Shown: positions 34,074-43,155 of the stretch, one piece after another | Position numbering within the stretch: position 1 is the stretch's first letter | Layout: the number at the start of each line of letters is the position of its first letter | DNA from: Mucilaginibacter agri | GTDB taxonomy: Bacteria; Bacteroidota; Bacteroidia; Sphingobacteriales; Sphingobacteriaceae | Assembly (NCBI RefSeq): GCF_009928685.1 | Contig: NZ_WWEO01000045.1 | Coordinates: 124,001-188,000 of the forward strand | DNA length: 64,000 nt | Direction of reading: 5' to 3' | The notes under the pieces: model-generated | Told to the model about the DNA's origin: nothing | What the model saw: the letters and a program-made list of their open reading frames with translations, nothing else | Databases searched by the model: none | Made by a program: the position numbers and the translations under genes

Positions 34074-36275
34074 TCAACTAACGCCCGTCAACGCAGCATG
34101 AAGCTTATCAATTTCGATAGGCTTGCGTAAAAAACCGTTAAAATAATTCACATACTCCGACTGGTGCTCGGCCGTAATGTCGGCTGTGAGTGCGAAAATC
34201 GGGGTTTTGATATTAGGGTTTTCGTTATTTCGGATATGTGCGGTAGCATCGAAGCCATTCATTTCGGGCATATGGATATCCATTAAAATAAAATCGTAAG
34301 CCTTTAAGCCCGACATAGCAACCGCTTCGAGCCCGTTTTTGGCATGCTCGGCAGTGATGCCCCATTTTGATAACAGTTTACGGGCCACCAGTGCATTGAT
34401 CATATTGTCTTCGGCCAGCAGTATGTTACAATCCTTTATATCAGCCAAATTCTTTACAGATGGTACTGCCTGCGGTGCGCTTCTGCGAAGCTTTAAATTA
34501 AATTGGAATACAGAGCCCTTACCTAATTCACTGCTTACCTTAATCTCGCTTTGGTGCAGCTCTATTAGCTTTTTAACAATAGCTAAACCCAAACCCGAAC
34601 CACCTTGCTTGCGCGTGGTGATAGATTTAGGTTGAGAAAAGCTCTGAAACATTTTATCAAAATACGTGGCCGGTATCCCTTGTCCGGTGTCCCTGATTGT
34701 AAACTCAAGGATGTCATCATCGTCTTCAGATGCAAGTTTATTTACTTCCAGTTGTACCGAACCTTCGTCCGTGTATTTGATGGCGTTACTGATCAGGTTT
34801 CCTAATATCTGGCTGATTTTAGTTTCATCCAACTCATAATACTGATTAATATCAGAATTTAACTTTACCGTAACACCAAGGCCTTTTTCTTCGGCCATTT
34901 TATCGTAGATGCGTGTAATTTGGTTGATAAGCACCTTGATATCACACGGCCTGTTTTCCAGTTCAACCTTGTCGGCATCAAGTTTGGTAAAGTCCAGAAT
35001 ATCGTTGATGATTAGCAGGAGGTTGTTGGATGCAAATTTAAGTGAATCGAACAGATCTTTTTCCGAAGGTTCCGAGCGCTCACTCAATAAAGATGTAATG
35101 GTGATCACCGCGTTTAACGGCGTGCGTATCTCGTGGCTCATGGTCGACAGAAACTCCTGCTTCATTTTAGCTGTTTGCTCTGCAAGTTCTTTCTTCTCCA
35201 AAATTTCGGCTTTCTCATTTTGTATCCTCGTTTCATTTTTGAGGGCCTCCATTTTGGTTATCAACTCATAATTTTCTATTACCTGCAGGGTTTGGGTATT
35301 GATAACCGCCTCTTTATATTGCAGGTAAAGTTCCAAGCACTCTAAAGATTTTTGGGTATTGTTTTCTTTCCTGTAGATAATATACAGCTGGTAGCTCGAT
35401 TTAAATTTAGTGCTGATGATGTTATACTTGTTGGTATGCTCTAAAGCTGTGTTCAGTATTTTCTTGGCATCAGCAAATCTTTCCATTCTGGTGTACAGCA
35501 CACCCATTTTGTACAAGGTCATTGCAATGCCCAGCTGATCATTCTCGCGGGTATGTATCACCAGGGCTTCCTTAAAATCACGTTCTGCTTTTTGATATTC
35601 ACCGGTTTGGGTGTACACTTTGCCACGACCGTATAACGAAAAAGCCAACCCCCGTATATCGCCCGATTCGCTCTTAAGCTCGATCGCATTCTCTATCAAT
35701 TCGAGGGCTTTTTGTACCTTTCCCTGTTTTAAATAAATACCCGATAGGGGGTTGTAAGCATTGGATACCAGGTTGTTATCCATTACATTTTCGCCTGCCT
35801 CTATCGAACTTTCATAGGCACGAACAGCATTCTTAATGTCGCCGATATATTCATAGATAGTGCCTAATGATTTTTGAGTACGTGCTTGGTTATGATAATC
35901 GTGATACTTGCGGTAGATAGTCAGGCAATCCATTAGGTAAACCAGGCCCAGGTGATAGTTGTCTGTTTTGTAGTAAACGCCCGCAATATTGTATTTAGCA
36001 TCGGCAATGCCATGCTCGTTACCAAGCTGCTCAAAACGCTTTATCGCTTCCTGCGCCATGTCTATCGATAGCTTGTATTCACCCATGATCATATAAAACA
36101 GCGAAAGTTGATTGAGGCTATTGCCGGTTAGCAGCTGATCGTTTATTTCGCGGCTTTGCTTTAAAGCTTTGCTGGCAAGCTGTGTGCTTTTTTTAAGATC
36201 GTAAATGCGGGTTTTGTAAGCTTCTTCCAGCAGGGAATTAATCTGTTTTACAGGGTTCTCGGGGGTGTTATCCAT
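34074..36275 (-). CDS. Cytosolic hybrid histidine kinase with TPR sensor
   Basis: A 733-residue protein without signal peptide or membrane helix. Some seven tetratricopeptide repeats span ~10-320, then a coiled coil (~325-375), HisKA with His381 (TMSHEIRTPLNAV), HATPase_c (NLISNAIKY; DTGQGIP; GSGLGLAIVKKL), and a C-terminal receiver domain with Asp666 (LMDIHMPEMNGF). It probably relays phosphate to an unlinked phosphotransfer protein. Its kinase domains recall the lipid-anchored TPR kinase at 20050, but that protein has a membrane anchor and no receiver. Confidence 0.93.
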   Translation of the reverse strand: MDNTPENPVKQINSLLEEAYKTRIYDLKKSTQLASKALKQSREINDQLLTGNSLNQLSLFYMIMGEYKLSIDMAQEAIKRFEQLGNEHGIADAKYNIAGVYYKTDNYHLGLVYLMDCLTIYRKYHDYHNQARTQKSLGTIYEYIGDIKNAVRAYESSIEAGENVMDNNLVSNAYNPLSGIYLKQGKVQKALELIENAIELKSESGDIRGLAFSLYGRGKVYTQTGEYQKAERDFKEALVIHTRENDQLGIAMTLYKMGVLYTRMERFADAKKILNTALEHTNKYNIISTKFKSSYQLYIIYRKENNTQKSLECLELYLQYKEAVINTQTLQVIENYELITKMEALKNETRIQNEKAEILEKKELAEQTAKMKQEFLSTMSHEIRTPLNAVITITSLLSERSEPSEKDLFDSLKFASNNLLLIINDILDFTKLDADKVELENRPCDIKVLINQITRIYDKMAEEKGLGVTVKLNSDINQYYELDETKISQILGNLISNAIKYTDEGSVQLEVNKLASEDDDDILEFTIRDTGQGIPATYFDKMFQSFSQPKSITTRKQGGSGLGLAIVKKLIELHQSEIKVSSELGKGSVFQFNLKLRRSAPQAVPSVKNLADIKDCNILLAEDNMINALVARKLLSKWGITAEHAKNGLEAVAMSGLKAYDFILMDIHMPEMNGFDATAHIRNNENPNIKTPIFALTADITAEHQSEYVNYFNGFLRKPIEIDKLHAALTGVS

Positions 36276-36369
36276 GGCTATTAACAGCTGCCAGGCAGCT
36301 GGTTGGGTGGTTAGAGGTTATTAGCAGCAATTTAATATAGTTTTCCTTAATTAAAAAGAAAGACTTGTG

Positions 36370-37338
36370 TTAACTCCTGTTTTGTTTACGTTTAATATCG
36401 TCCAAAATCATATCTGCATGGATACGCGAGTTTTCTATAAACCACAAATGAGTATCCATGCCACCGCAAACTACACCGGCAAGATAAAGGCCATTCAGAT
36501 TGGTCTCCATGGTTTCTTTATTGTAATGAGGAAGAAACTTGCCATCGTCAGACAGATCGATTCCAATGTTTTTCAGGAAATCAAAGTTGGGCTTATAACC
36601 TGTCATGGCCATCACAAAATCATTAGGAATAGTTATCAAGCCTTCAGGCGTCTCAATATCAGCTTCCGTTTCTCTAATCGCCTTTAAATTGGAATTAAAG
36701 TGAGCCTTAATGCTTCCCTCTTTAATGCGGTTGATGATATCTGGCCGTACCCAATATTTAACCCGTTCGCTGATTTCGCTTCCACGTACAACCAAAGTAA
36801 CCTCCGCACCCTTGCGCCAGGTTTCCAATGCTACGTCAATGGCCGAATTGCTCGATCCCACCACAATTACCTTTTGCAACGTGTAAAAGGCAGGATCCTG
36901 ATAGTAATGTTTTACTTTGGGCAGGTCTTCGCCTGGGATATCGAGATTTACAGCAATATCGTAAAAGCCGGTCGATACAATAACGTATTTGGCCTCGTAA
37001 GTTGCTTTGGTGGTGCTTATCTCATAATGGTCGCCTGTTTTTTTTACCCCGGTTACTTCTTCAAATAAGTTAAGCGGGAGGTTGTTCGACAATGCTACCC
37101 TGCGATAATATTCTAATGCATCGGCGCGATTGGGTTTGGTGTGGGTAGTTACAAAGGGAACTCCGCCAATTTCGAGTTTCTCTGAGGTAGAGAAAAACGT
37201 CATGGTAGAAGGGTAATTATATAACGAATTGATCAGTGTGCCTTTTTCTACAATCAGGAAGTTAAAACCGGCTTTCTGAGCTGCCAAACCGCAAGCCAAA
37301 CCAATAGGGCCGCCGCCTATAATTAAAATATCAAGCAT
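36370..37338 (-). CDS. ypdA: YpdA-family bacillithiol disulfide reductase
   Basis: A 322-residue flavoprotein of the thioredoxin-reductase fold. The FAD motif GGGPIGLACG lies at 8-17, and the YpdA-specific NYPSTMTFFSTSEKLEIGG segment follows at ~41-59. A second dinucleotide motif, VVGSSNSAIDVALE, serves NADPH. The CxxC of thioredoxin reductases is absent, as expected for YpdA. The family reduces oxidised bacillithiol, a thiol made by Firmicutes and many Bacteroidota. The gene follows a small acetyltransferase gene by 16 bp, and a TACATTTG box lies in that gap. Confidence 0.9.
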   Translation of the reverse strand: MLDILIIGGGPIGLACGLAAQKAGFNFLIVEKGTLINSLYNYPSTMTFFSTSEKLEIGGVPFVTTHTKPNRADALEYYRRVALSNNLPLNLFEEVTGVKKTGDHYEISTTKATYEAKYVIVSTGFYDIAVNLDIPGEDLPKVKHYYQDPAFYTLQKVIVVGSSNSAIDVALETWRKGAEVTLVVRGSEISERVKYWVRPDIINRIKEGSIKAHFNSNLKAIRETEADIETPEGLITIPNDFVMAMTGYKPNFDFLKNIGIDLSDDGKFLPHYNKETMETNLNGLYLAGVVCGGMDTHLWFIENSRIHADMILDDIKRKQNRS

Positions 37339-37342
37339 ATTT

Positions 37343-37350
37343 CAAATGTA
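37343..37350 (-). promoter_or_regulatory. Candidate -7 element of ypdA
   Basis: The minus-strand TACATTTG ends 5 nt before the ypdA ATG; no clear -33 element, so a chance match within an operon is possible. Confidence 0.35.
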
Positions 37351-37354
37351 GCAA

Positions 37355-37633
37355 TTATGCTAATACATCATTAAAATTGCCTTTGTCGAATATACTTTTG
37401 GCGAAGCCACAAGCTGGTTTTACTTTAAGATGATGTTTGCGGGCGTATTCAACGCCGGCTTCAACCAGGCTCTCGCCAATATGCTGGCCTTGCAGGTTAT
37501 CGTCTACACCGGTATGGAAAATACTCATTGTATCGGCGTTTTCCATTAGGTAAAACATAGCGGCTACTTTGCGGCCGTCTTTTTCGACGAAGAAGAAGCC
37601 TTCATCGCCTTTCTTTTGGTGTTTAATATCCAT
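37355..37633 (-). CDS. Small GNAT-type N-acetyltransferase (YjdJ-like)
   Basis: A 92-residue minimal GNAT domain. The short acetyl-CoA-binding region is NLQGQHIGESLVEAGVEYAR (46-65), with the pyrophosphate loop QGQHIG. The C-terminal KVKPACGFAKSIFDK matches the YjdJ/GTLF3B-type families in which a conserved Cys lies after the last strand. The acceptor substrate is unknown. It sits between transaldolase and ypdA on the same strand, 54 and 16 bp away respectively. Confidence 0.85.
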   Translation of the reverse strand: MDIKHQKKGDEGFFFVEKDGRKVAAMFYLMENADTMSIFHTGVDDNLQGQHIGESLVEAGVEYARKHHLKVKPACGFAKSIFDKGNFNDVLA

Positions 37634-37687
37634 TTTATGCTGTTACTTATTGGTAAAGCATAAAATGGATATAATGTTTAGTAAATA

Positions 37688-38350
37688 TTATTTACCGGCA
37701 GCTTTAGCATGGTCGGCCAAGAAAGTAGCCAAACCGCTATCGGTTAAAGGGTGTTTTAATAATGCAGTAATTGCAGATAGGGGAGCAGTAATTACATCAG
37801 AACCCATTTTAGCACAGTTAATGATGTGCATAGGGGTACGTACCGAAGCAGCCAGAATCTGGGTTTCGTAAGCGTAGTTGTCAAAAATTAAACGAATATC
37901 TTCAATCAGTTGTAAACCGTCTGTAGAGATATCATCTAAACGACCAACAAAAGGAGATACATAAGTAGCACCTGCTTTGGCAGCCAATAAAGCCTGACCA
38001 GCAGAGAATACCAATGTACAGTTGGTTTTGATTCCGTTTTGAGTAAAGTATTTAATGGCTTTTACACCATCTTTTATCATTGGTACTTTAACCACAATGC
38101 TTGAGTGAAGTTTTGCCAGGGCTTCGCCTTCGGCAATGATCTCATCATAAGTAGTAGCAATAACTTCAGCGCTAACCGGCAAATCTCCTACAATGTCGCA
38201 GATAGCCAAGTAGTGTTTAATAACATTATCCTGCCCGGTAATGCCTTCTTTAGCCATTAATGACGGATTGGTGGTTACACCATCTAAAACTCCAAGATCA
38301 TGTGCTTCCTGAATCTGTGCCAGGTTTGCGGTATCAATGAAAAACTTCAT
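37688..38350 (-). CDS. Transaldolase / fructose-6-phosphate aldolase family
   Basis: A 220-residue TIM-barrel enzyme beginning MKFFIDTANLAQIQEAHDLG with the conserved DGVTTNPSLMAKEG. The Schiff-base lysine is Lys88 in SIVVKVPMI. NCTLVFSAGQALLAAKAGATYVSPFVGRLDD matches the short transaldolase subfamily (~215-220 aa) that includes E. coli FSA/TalC. It transfers dihydroxyacetone units between sugar phosphates in the non-oxidative pentose pathway. Annotated members of this length in Bacteroidota are usually transaldolases; the FSA activity cannot be excluded. Confidence 0.93.
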   Translation of the reverse strand: MKFFIDTANLAQIQEAHDLGVLDGVTTNPSLMAKEGITGQDNVIKHYLAICDIVGDLPVSAEVIATTYDEIIAEGEALAKLHSSIVVKVPMIKDGVKAIKYFTQNGIKTNCTLVFSAGQALLAAKAGATYVSPFVGRLDDISTDGLQLIEDIRLIFDNYAYETQILAASVRTPMHIINCAKMGSDVITAPLSAITALLKHPLTDSGLATFLADHAKAAGK

Positions 38351-38356
38351 ATGTCT

Positions 38357-38375
38357 AATTTGTTGATTTGTTAAT
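38357..38375 (+). repeat. 19-bp dispersed AT-rich repeat, copy 3
   Basis: Identical to 11561-11579; lies just upstream of the transaldolase start on the minus strand. Confidence 0.6.
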
Positions 38376-38536
38376 TATGTTCAGATTTAAAAGCCTAACA
38401 AATGGTAATGCGCTAAACTTCTGCGCGAAATTAAGATTTGAAATAGGTATTGAAAGCTTTTTTGTCAATAAATTTTGACCGGATGAAGAGGATCTTAACT
38501 GTTAACGGGCATGTTAACCAATTAAAAAGAAAAAAA

Positions 38537-38636
38537 TGGGTAAGCTACTTTTATCGCACCGCTACAACCCTCTACCCTTGCTGCGTTCCCACCCTGGGGG
38601 AGTTCAAGAGGAGCTGGTCGTAAAAGACTTACCCGC
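38537..38636 (-). ncRNA. ffs: Signal recognition particle RNA, bacterial small type
   Basis: On the minus strand the conserved apical region reads CCCCAGGGTGGGAACGCAGC followed by AAGGGTA, matching the Ffh-binding asymmetric loop of 4.5S RNA. The terminal CGGGTAAG and CTTACCC segments pair, closing a ~100-nt hairpin. The ends are estimated from this closing stem; a T run follows at 38536-38530 on the same strand. It lies within the 367-bp gap between transaldolase and the 2H phosphoesterase, which otherwise holds only the 19-bp repeat. Confidence 0.93.
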
Positions 38637-38717
38637 CACAAAAGTAGAAAAATTATCAAGTTCTGAGAAGGAATTATGCGATTATTGATTGAATGGCTGA
38701 AAATGAGGGCGATAAAT

Positions 38718-39290
38718 TTAAGCCGGGGTCAATATATCTGCTATTTTTTGCTCAAATACATAATCGTGATAAATGGCCCATTTCGACTGGCTATTTAAGG
38801 TTTCGCGCTCCAATACAGTCAGGCTATTCACCGTAAATCGCTGGCGGAAAGTAATATACTTAAAGTGCGGCCATAGCCTGTAAAAACTGTTTTCGTTAAT
38901 GGAGCGGGCAATAGTTATATGCGGGGTGATCTGGCTTTTGCTGATACGCAAATGCCGGCCCAGGGTAGTAAACCAGTTATCGCTTTGATAAGTCGCCTCG
39001 ATAGCTGCATAAATGGTATACGTATTGTTTTTGTGTACAAAGAATTTAAAGTTATTGATTTGCAAACTTACAGCAGGCATACTTTTAAACTTAGGCTGGA
39101 GTGTATCTAAAGCGGGCCGCATGATGTAGGCTTTTTTGCGGGTATATTGTGCTATAGAAATATGTGCCGTTGAGCCCATAGAAGGATATTTGCCAACTAA
39201 ACCGGCGGCGAACTTTTTATAGCCGTTAATTTCTGCACAAACCAGCTCATCGGGCCGGAGCAGCAACATATAGTCCATATAACTCGTCAT
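38718..39290 (-). CDS. 2H phosphoesterase (2'-5' RNA ligase-like)
   Basis: A 190-residue soluble protein with the two HxS/T motifs that define the 2H superfamily: HISIAQY (His43) and HITIARS (His124). The preceding PxxLR-type start (LLLRPDEL) and the beta-rich layout fit LigT/YjcG/CPDase members. Such enzymes cleave or form 2',3'-cyclic or 2'-5' phosphodiester bonds in RNA or nucleotides. The substrate is not evident. It is divergent from dinB by ~70 bp and downstream of nothing on its own strand. Confidence 0.82.
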   Translation of the reverse strand: MTSYMDYMLLLRPDELVCAEINGYKKFAAGLVGKYPSMGSTAHISIAQYTRKKAYIMRPALDTLQPKFKSMPAVSLQINNFKFFVHKNNTYTIYAAIEATYQSDNWFTTLGRHLRISKSQITPHITIARSINENSFYRLWPHFKYITFRQRFTVNSLTVLERETLNSQSKWAIYHDYVFEQKIADILTPA

Positions 39291-39362
39291 AACGATGAAA
39301 TTTGATAAACAAAAATGCTAAAAATATTAGTAATTTTACATTAATTTTTCCACATTTGTAAA

Positions 39363-40550
39363 GTGGTTCAAAAACGGTATATAGTTCATATCGACCTCGA
39401 TTCGTTTTTCGTTTCTGTAGAACGGAAGTTTAATCCCTCGCTTATTGGTAAGCCGGTTATTATAGGCGGTTCGGCAGATAGAGGTGTAGTGGCTTCGTGT
39501 AGTTACGAAGCCAGGTCGTTTGGGGTACACTCTGCCATGCCAACGCGACAGGCACTAAAACTTTGCCCGCATGCTATATTGGTACGGGGCTCTCACGGCC
39601 GCTATGGCGAAGCATCGCGCGAGGTTACACAGATTATTGATGAAACAGTGCCCTTGTATCAGAAAACCTCTGTAGATGAGTTCTATATCGATTTGAGTGG
39701 TATGGAACGTTTCCATAACCCCTACAAATTTGCCACCGACTTGCGCCACCGCATTATGCGCGAAACAGAGCTGCCCATTTCCTTCGGAATGGCCTCTACC
39801 AAAACGGTTGCTAAGATGGCCACTAATCAGGCAAAACCCAATGGGCAAATCTTTATAGAACACGGCACAGAAATGGAATTTATGGCACCCTTGCCCATCC
39901 GTAAAATCCCCATGCTAGGGGCCAAAACCTGCGAGAAGCTTTACAGTTACGGCATTGAAAAAATAGGCGACTTGCAAAAGGTAGAATTGCGTTTCCTAGA
40001 AACGGTATTCGGTAGGGCGGGACTATATATATGGAATAAGGCGCGAGGTATAGATACCAGCGAAATTACACCTCATGGCGACCGTAAATCCATATCAACA
40101 GAGCATACCTTTGATGCTGATACTGCTGATATGCGCACCCTAGAAACCATATTAGTATCCATGACTGAGGAACTTGCTTTTAAGCTGCGCAAGGAAGGCA
40201 AGATTGTAGGCTGTATGGCTGTTAAAATACGCTATAACGATTTTGAAACGCATACGCTGCAAGAGAAGATCAGCCTTACTGCTGCCGAGCATATCCTGAT
40301 TCCCGGCATTAAAAATCTATTAAAAAAGGCTTGGAGTAAAAATAAAAAGGTGCGGTTAATTGGCGTAAAGCTTAGTCAGCTGACTACCGGCAGCAACCAG
40401 ATTAACCTATTTGATGATAACGAAGAACAGATTAAGCTATACCAGGCAATGGACACTATTAACTTCAAGTACGGCGACAAAACCGTGTGCCGGGCCTCTG
40501 GTATGGAAATAGGAACGAGAAATTTTAATCCGTTTCTGGCAAACGCATAG
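39363..40550 (+). CDS. dinB: DNA polymerase IV (Y family)
   Basis: A 395-residue translesion polymerase. The start is GTG 39363, because the protein begins at the conserved VHIDLDSFFVSVE with catalytic Asp11; Asp105 and Glu106 in SVDEFYIDLS complete the metal site. GMASTKTVAKMATNQAKPNG, the helix-hairpin-helix around IPMLGAKTCEKLYSYGI, and the little-finger domain follow. It is longer than E. coli DinB (351). No LexA box was recognised. A CACATTTG sequence ends 5 nt before the GTG. The final codons run into a dispersed palindrome that starts at the stop. Confidence 0.94.
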   Translation: MVQKRYIVHIDLDSFFVSVERKFNPSLIGKPVIIGGSADRGVVASCSYEARSFGVHSAMPTRQALKLCPHAILVRGSHGRYGEASREVTQIIDETVPLYQKTSVDEFYIDLSGMERFHNPYKFATDLRHRIMRETELPISFGMASTKTVAKMATNQAKPNGQIFIEHGTEMEFMAPLPIRKIPMLGAKTCEKLYSYGIEKIGDLQKVELRFLETVFGRAGLYIWNKARGIDTSEITPHGDRKSISTEHTFDADTADMRTLETILVSMTEELAFKLRKEGKIVGCMAVKIRYNDFETHTLQEKISLTAAEHILIPGIKNLLKKAWSKNKKVRLIGVKLSQLTTGSNQINLFDDNEEQIKLYQAMDTINFKYGDKTVCRASGMEIGTRNFNPFLANA

Positions 40551-40640
40551 CCCCTAGCTCTCTAAAGGGGAAACAGAAGTTTACCTATCTTTTCTCTTGA
40601 TTATCACCTTTTGGCCTTTTTCTCCCCTTTAGGGGGCTAT
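40549..40640. repeat. Inverted pair of dispersed CCCCTTTAGGGG-type repeats
   Basis: The left unit ATAGCCCCTAGCTCTCTAAA (from 40547) with AGGGG after it, and the right unit TTCTCCCCTTTAGGGGGCTA at 40620-40639, are imperfect reverse complements ~50 bp apart. They fill the gap between convergent dinB and the serine hydrolase and encode the stop codons of both. Confidence 0.65.
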
Positions 40641-41860
40641 TGCACTATTGCCTTAAGCACCCCGCCCACCAAGCCGTCCAAAGCTTTATTATCTATCCAA
40701 CGAGCCACGATAATGAGGTCGTGTTCGGTGTCACAGTAGATCATGTTAGTGCCGTTGCCAATGTGTACCCAAACTTTGTCGGAGGCAGAAGGCAGCAGTT
40801 TTTTGTCAGTATTTAAGAACCAGTTCATGTAACCGTAGCCAGTATTGGCTGTGGTAGGAGTAAGGGCCTGATCAACCCATTGTTTGCTGATTAATTGACG
40901 GCCTTTCCAGTTACCCGAATGTAGGGTAAGCAGTCCGAAACGTGCCATATCGTAAGCATTCATAAACATCCCGCCGCCCCAGTGACCGCCGCCGCTTACG
41001 GATTGTACTGGCGAGCCATCCAACACAATCCACGAATTGCGGTAACCATACCAGCGCCAGGTTGTCGAAGCACCAATGGGATCCATAATAGTTTCTTTAA
41101 GCACTTCTGGTAAAGGCCTGCGCCATACATTGGTCGCAGCAAGGGCAAGGGCGTTTACGCGCACATCGTTATATTTCCAAAAAGTACCGGGCTCATCGCG
41201 TTTGCGTTTTTTATATTCGTCTATATCTCCTTGCGGACGGTCGGCCCAATCTGGCTTGCCCCATAGTGTTCCTTCCCAGTCGCTGGTTTGGCGTAGCATT
41301 ACTTCCCATGTTAGTTTGCGATTATGGGCCGAAGAAAATGGATAAATAATATCGTTCTGATTGCTTTCGGAACCATTACTGCTGCCCGGATTGTATAGTT
41401 CCACAAATGGTACATAACCAGAAACTGTGTCAGCTGTACTACGGATTAAGCCGCGGTCTACCGCCACGCCGATAACCGTAGATAGAAAGCTTTTAGATAC
41501 ACTATTTACAATATCAACCTTGTTTGGGTCGCCCCATTGGGCCACCACGTAGCCTTTATAGATGATCAATCCTGTTGGTGCTGCACGCTCGATAAGCGGG
41601 CCTAAAGCTTCGCTCATGGGCTCCTTGCCGAAGCTTTGGTATTGCGATATTACACCATCGCGCGATGATTTGGCTTCGTTGGCCAGCGCAAAACTCACCG
41701 CCCTTTGAATAGCGCCTTCATCAAGCCCGGCTTGTGAAGGGGTTTTTTGCTGCCAAACATTGGGCGCCGGAAAATAGTCGTTTAATTTTTGAACTTTTTG
41801 TGCAAAGGTAGTTGCCGAGGTTAGGGCGATGCACAGGGTAAAAAGCAGACCTTTATTCAT
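40637..41860 (-). CDS. Exported serine hydrolase, beta-lactamase (class C-like) family
   Basis: A 407-residue protein with signal peptide NKGLLFTLCIALTSATTFAQ. The active-site SxxK is SVSK at 120-123 in VNSVSKSFLS. The second motif reads KYNDVRVN, as often seen in this esterase-like group, and VHIGNGTNM near the C-terminus occupies the KTG/HxG position. It is probably a periplasmic esterase or D-aminopeptidase rather than a true beta-lactamase. The TAG stop lies within a dispersed palindrome. A TATATTGG near-match to the -7 consensus lies 5 nt before the ATG. Confidence 0.88.
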   Translation of the reverse strand: MNKGLLFTLCIALTSATTFAQKVQKLNDYFPAPNVWQQKTPSQAGLDEGAIQRAVSFALANEAKSSRDGVISQYQSFGKEPMSEALGPLIERAAPTGLIIYKGYVVAQWGDPNKVDIVNSVSKSFLSTVIGVAVDRGLIRSTADTVSGYVPFVELYNPGSSNGSESNQNDIIYPFSSAHNRKLTWEVMLRQTSDWEGTLWGKPDWADRPQGDIDEYKKRKRDEPGTFWKYNDVRVNALALAATNVWRRPLPEVLKETIMDPIGASTTWRWYGYRNSWIVLDGSPVQSVSGGGHWGGGMFMNAYDMARFGLLTLHSGNWKGRQLISKQWVDQALTPTTANTGYGYMNWFLNTDKKLLPSASDKVWVHIGNGTNMIYCDTEHDLIIVARWIDNKALDGLVGGVLKAIVQ

Positions 41861-41986
41861 ACTGCCAATATAGCGAGGATTTCGGATTTCGGAATTGAGA
41901 TTTCGAATTTGTTAGTTTTTAACGGATTGGCAGAGGCCGAAACATGGCACGATAATAGTGCTGTTATAGATAATAATTATACATCG

Positions 41987-42556
41987 ATGCGTAACATATC
42001 ATTACCGAAAATAAATCTGAATAAGGCAAAAGCAGGTCTGAAAGTGAATTTTGAACGTTTATCTAAAGGCGGCTTTGAGAAAATATTTAACCAGATAGAT
42101 CAATTAGGCATCAAACGAGGGGTTGATCACTTGGGGCTTGATAAGTTTATTAACCAATGCGCCTTACTGGCAGCCGGATCGGGTGTGGTGACGGGTGCGG
42201 GTGGTATTTCTACCATGTTGGTTGGTGTTCCGTTGGATATGATCAATTTGATTACTCAGCAATTTAGAGTCACGCTGGCCATTAACTATTACCATCGTGG
42301 CGACTACCGGATAACCTTCGACGAGTTTATTAAAATTATCGCCACTTCACTAAAAGTAGATACCGGTATTACGGTAACCAAAACCATTATGGAAGAGGTA
42401 GCTGAAAAATTGCTTCTTAACATCGGCACCAAAACCGCCGAACGTTTAGTGCCAGTAGTAGGTGCTATTATTGGAGGCTCTGCAAATTATTTGTTTATTA
42501 AACGCATGGGCGAGTCTGTTAAAGAGATGCATTTGAAAGTTGTGGAAATTGAGTGA
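41987..42556 (+). CDS. EcsC-like protein
   Basis: A 189-residue protein; ATG 41987 is preferred over a TTG 78 bp upstream because the upstream residues are polar and poorly conserved-looking. The centre has LLAAGSGVVTGAGGISTMLV followed by GVPLDMINLITQQFR, and the C-terminus has GTKTAERLVPVVGAIIGGSA then NYLFIKRMG. This Gly-rich, amphipathic pattern resembles the EcsC family, whose biochemical role is unknown. The hydrophobic segments may associate with membrane. No partner gene is adjacent. Confidence 0.65.
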   Translation: MRNISLPKINLNKAKAGLKVNFERLSKGGFEKIFNQIDQLGIKRGVDHLGLDKFINQCALLAAGSGVVTGAGGISTMLVGVPLDMINLITQQFRVTLAINYYHRGDYRITFDEFIKIIATSLKVDTGITVTKTIMEEVAEKLLLNIGTKTAERLVPVVGAIIGGSANYLFIKRMGESVKEMHLKVVEIE

Positions 42557-42566
42557 CCTCTCCCAA

Positions 42567-42642
42567 CCCTCTCCGGAGGAGAGGGCTTTATACAGACAAT
42601 CTAATGGAATCCCTCCCCTTTAGAGAAGCTAGGAGGGGTTTC
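42567..42642. repeat. Two dispersed palindromes; the first may act as terminator
   Basis: CCCTCTCC-GGA-GGAGAGGG (42567-42585) is a perfect hairpin directly after the EcsC-like gene. A second unit at 42611-42640 (CCCTCCCCTTTAGAGAAGCT, then AGGAGGGG) overlaps the 3' end of the acetyltransferase gene on the minus strand. Confidence 0.6.
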
Positions 42643-43145
42643 TTCATTAACAAATCCGTCTGCTTATCGCTCCCTAACATAAAATCGTGGCTGCCAAAAA
42701 TTTCAAAGCCATGGCGTTCATAAAAACGAATGGCTTTATCATTTGCATCCCAAACGCCAAGCCAGATATAAGTGAGATTTTCTGTTGCGGCTTTATCAAT
42801 AGCAAATTGTACCAGTTGTTTGCCGATCTGTTGATTCTGGAAACGGCTGTCGACATAAATACGTTCTATTTCTAAAGCCTCGGGGTCTTGAAATTCGGTT
42901 TGTGCTTTGTTGTAGTTGAGTTTAAGATAGCCGGCTATCTCATCATTTAAATAAGCGAAATAGAAATACGAATCTGGATTAGCGAGTTCTTCGCTTAACG
43001 TTTCAATAGTGAAAGATTTGGATGCATAGGCGGCCATATCATCCGGAGTGTTGAGATGAGCGAAAGCCGTGAAGAACATATCACGGCTCACGTTAAGTAA
43101 GATCTGGACATCGGATAGTCCGATTTGTTTAATGTTGATACTCAT
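42588..43145 (-). CDS. GNAT family N-acetyltransferase
   Basis: A 185-residue acetyltransferase starting at ATG 43145 (SINIKQIGLSDVQILLNVS); an upstream start would translate the inverted repeat at 43156-43247 and is rejected. The acetyl-CoA loop is SRFQNQQIGKQLVQFAID, with IERIYVD before it and AIRFYERHGFEIFGSHDF after it. It resembles the spermidine/diamine-acetyltransferase-like group, acceptor unknown. Its last ~15 residues (PLLASLKGRDSIRLSV) come from a dispersed palindrome, so the original C-terminus was probably shorter. Confidence 0.85.
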   Translation of the reverse strand: MSINIKQIGLSDVQILLNVSRDMFFTAFAHLNTPDDMAAYASKSFTIETLSEELANPDSYFYFAYLNDEIAGYLKLNYNKAQTEFQDPEALEIERIYVDSRFQNQQIGKQLVQFAIDKAATENLTYIWLGVWDANDKAIRFYERHGFEIFGSHDFMLGSDKQTDLLMKKPLLASLKGRDSIRLSV

Positions 43146-43155
43146 TCGTAGGATT

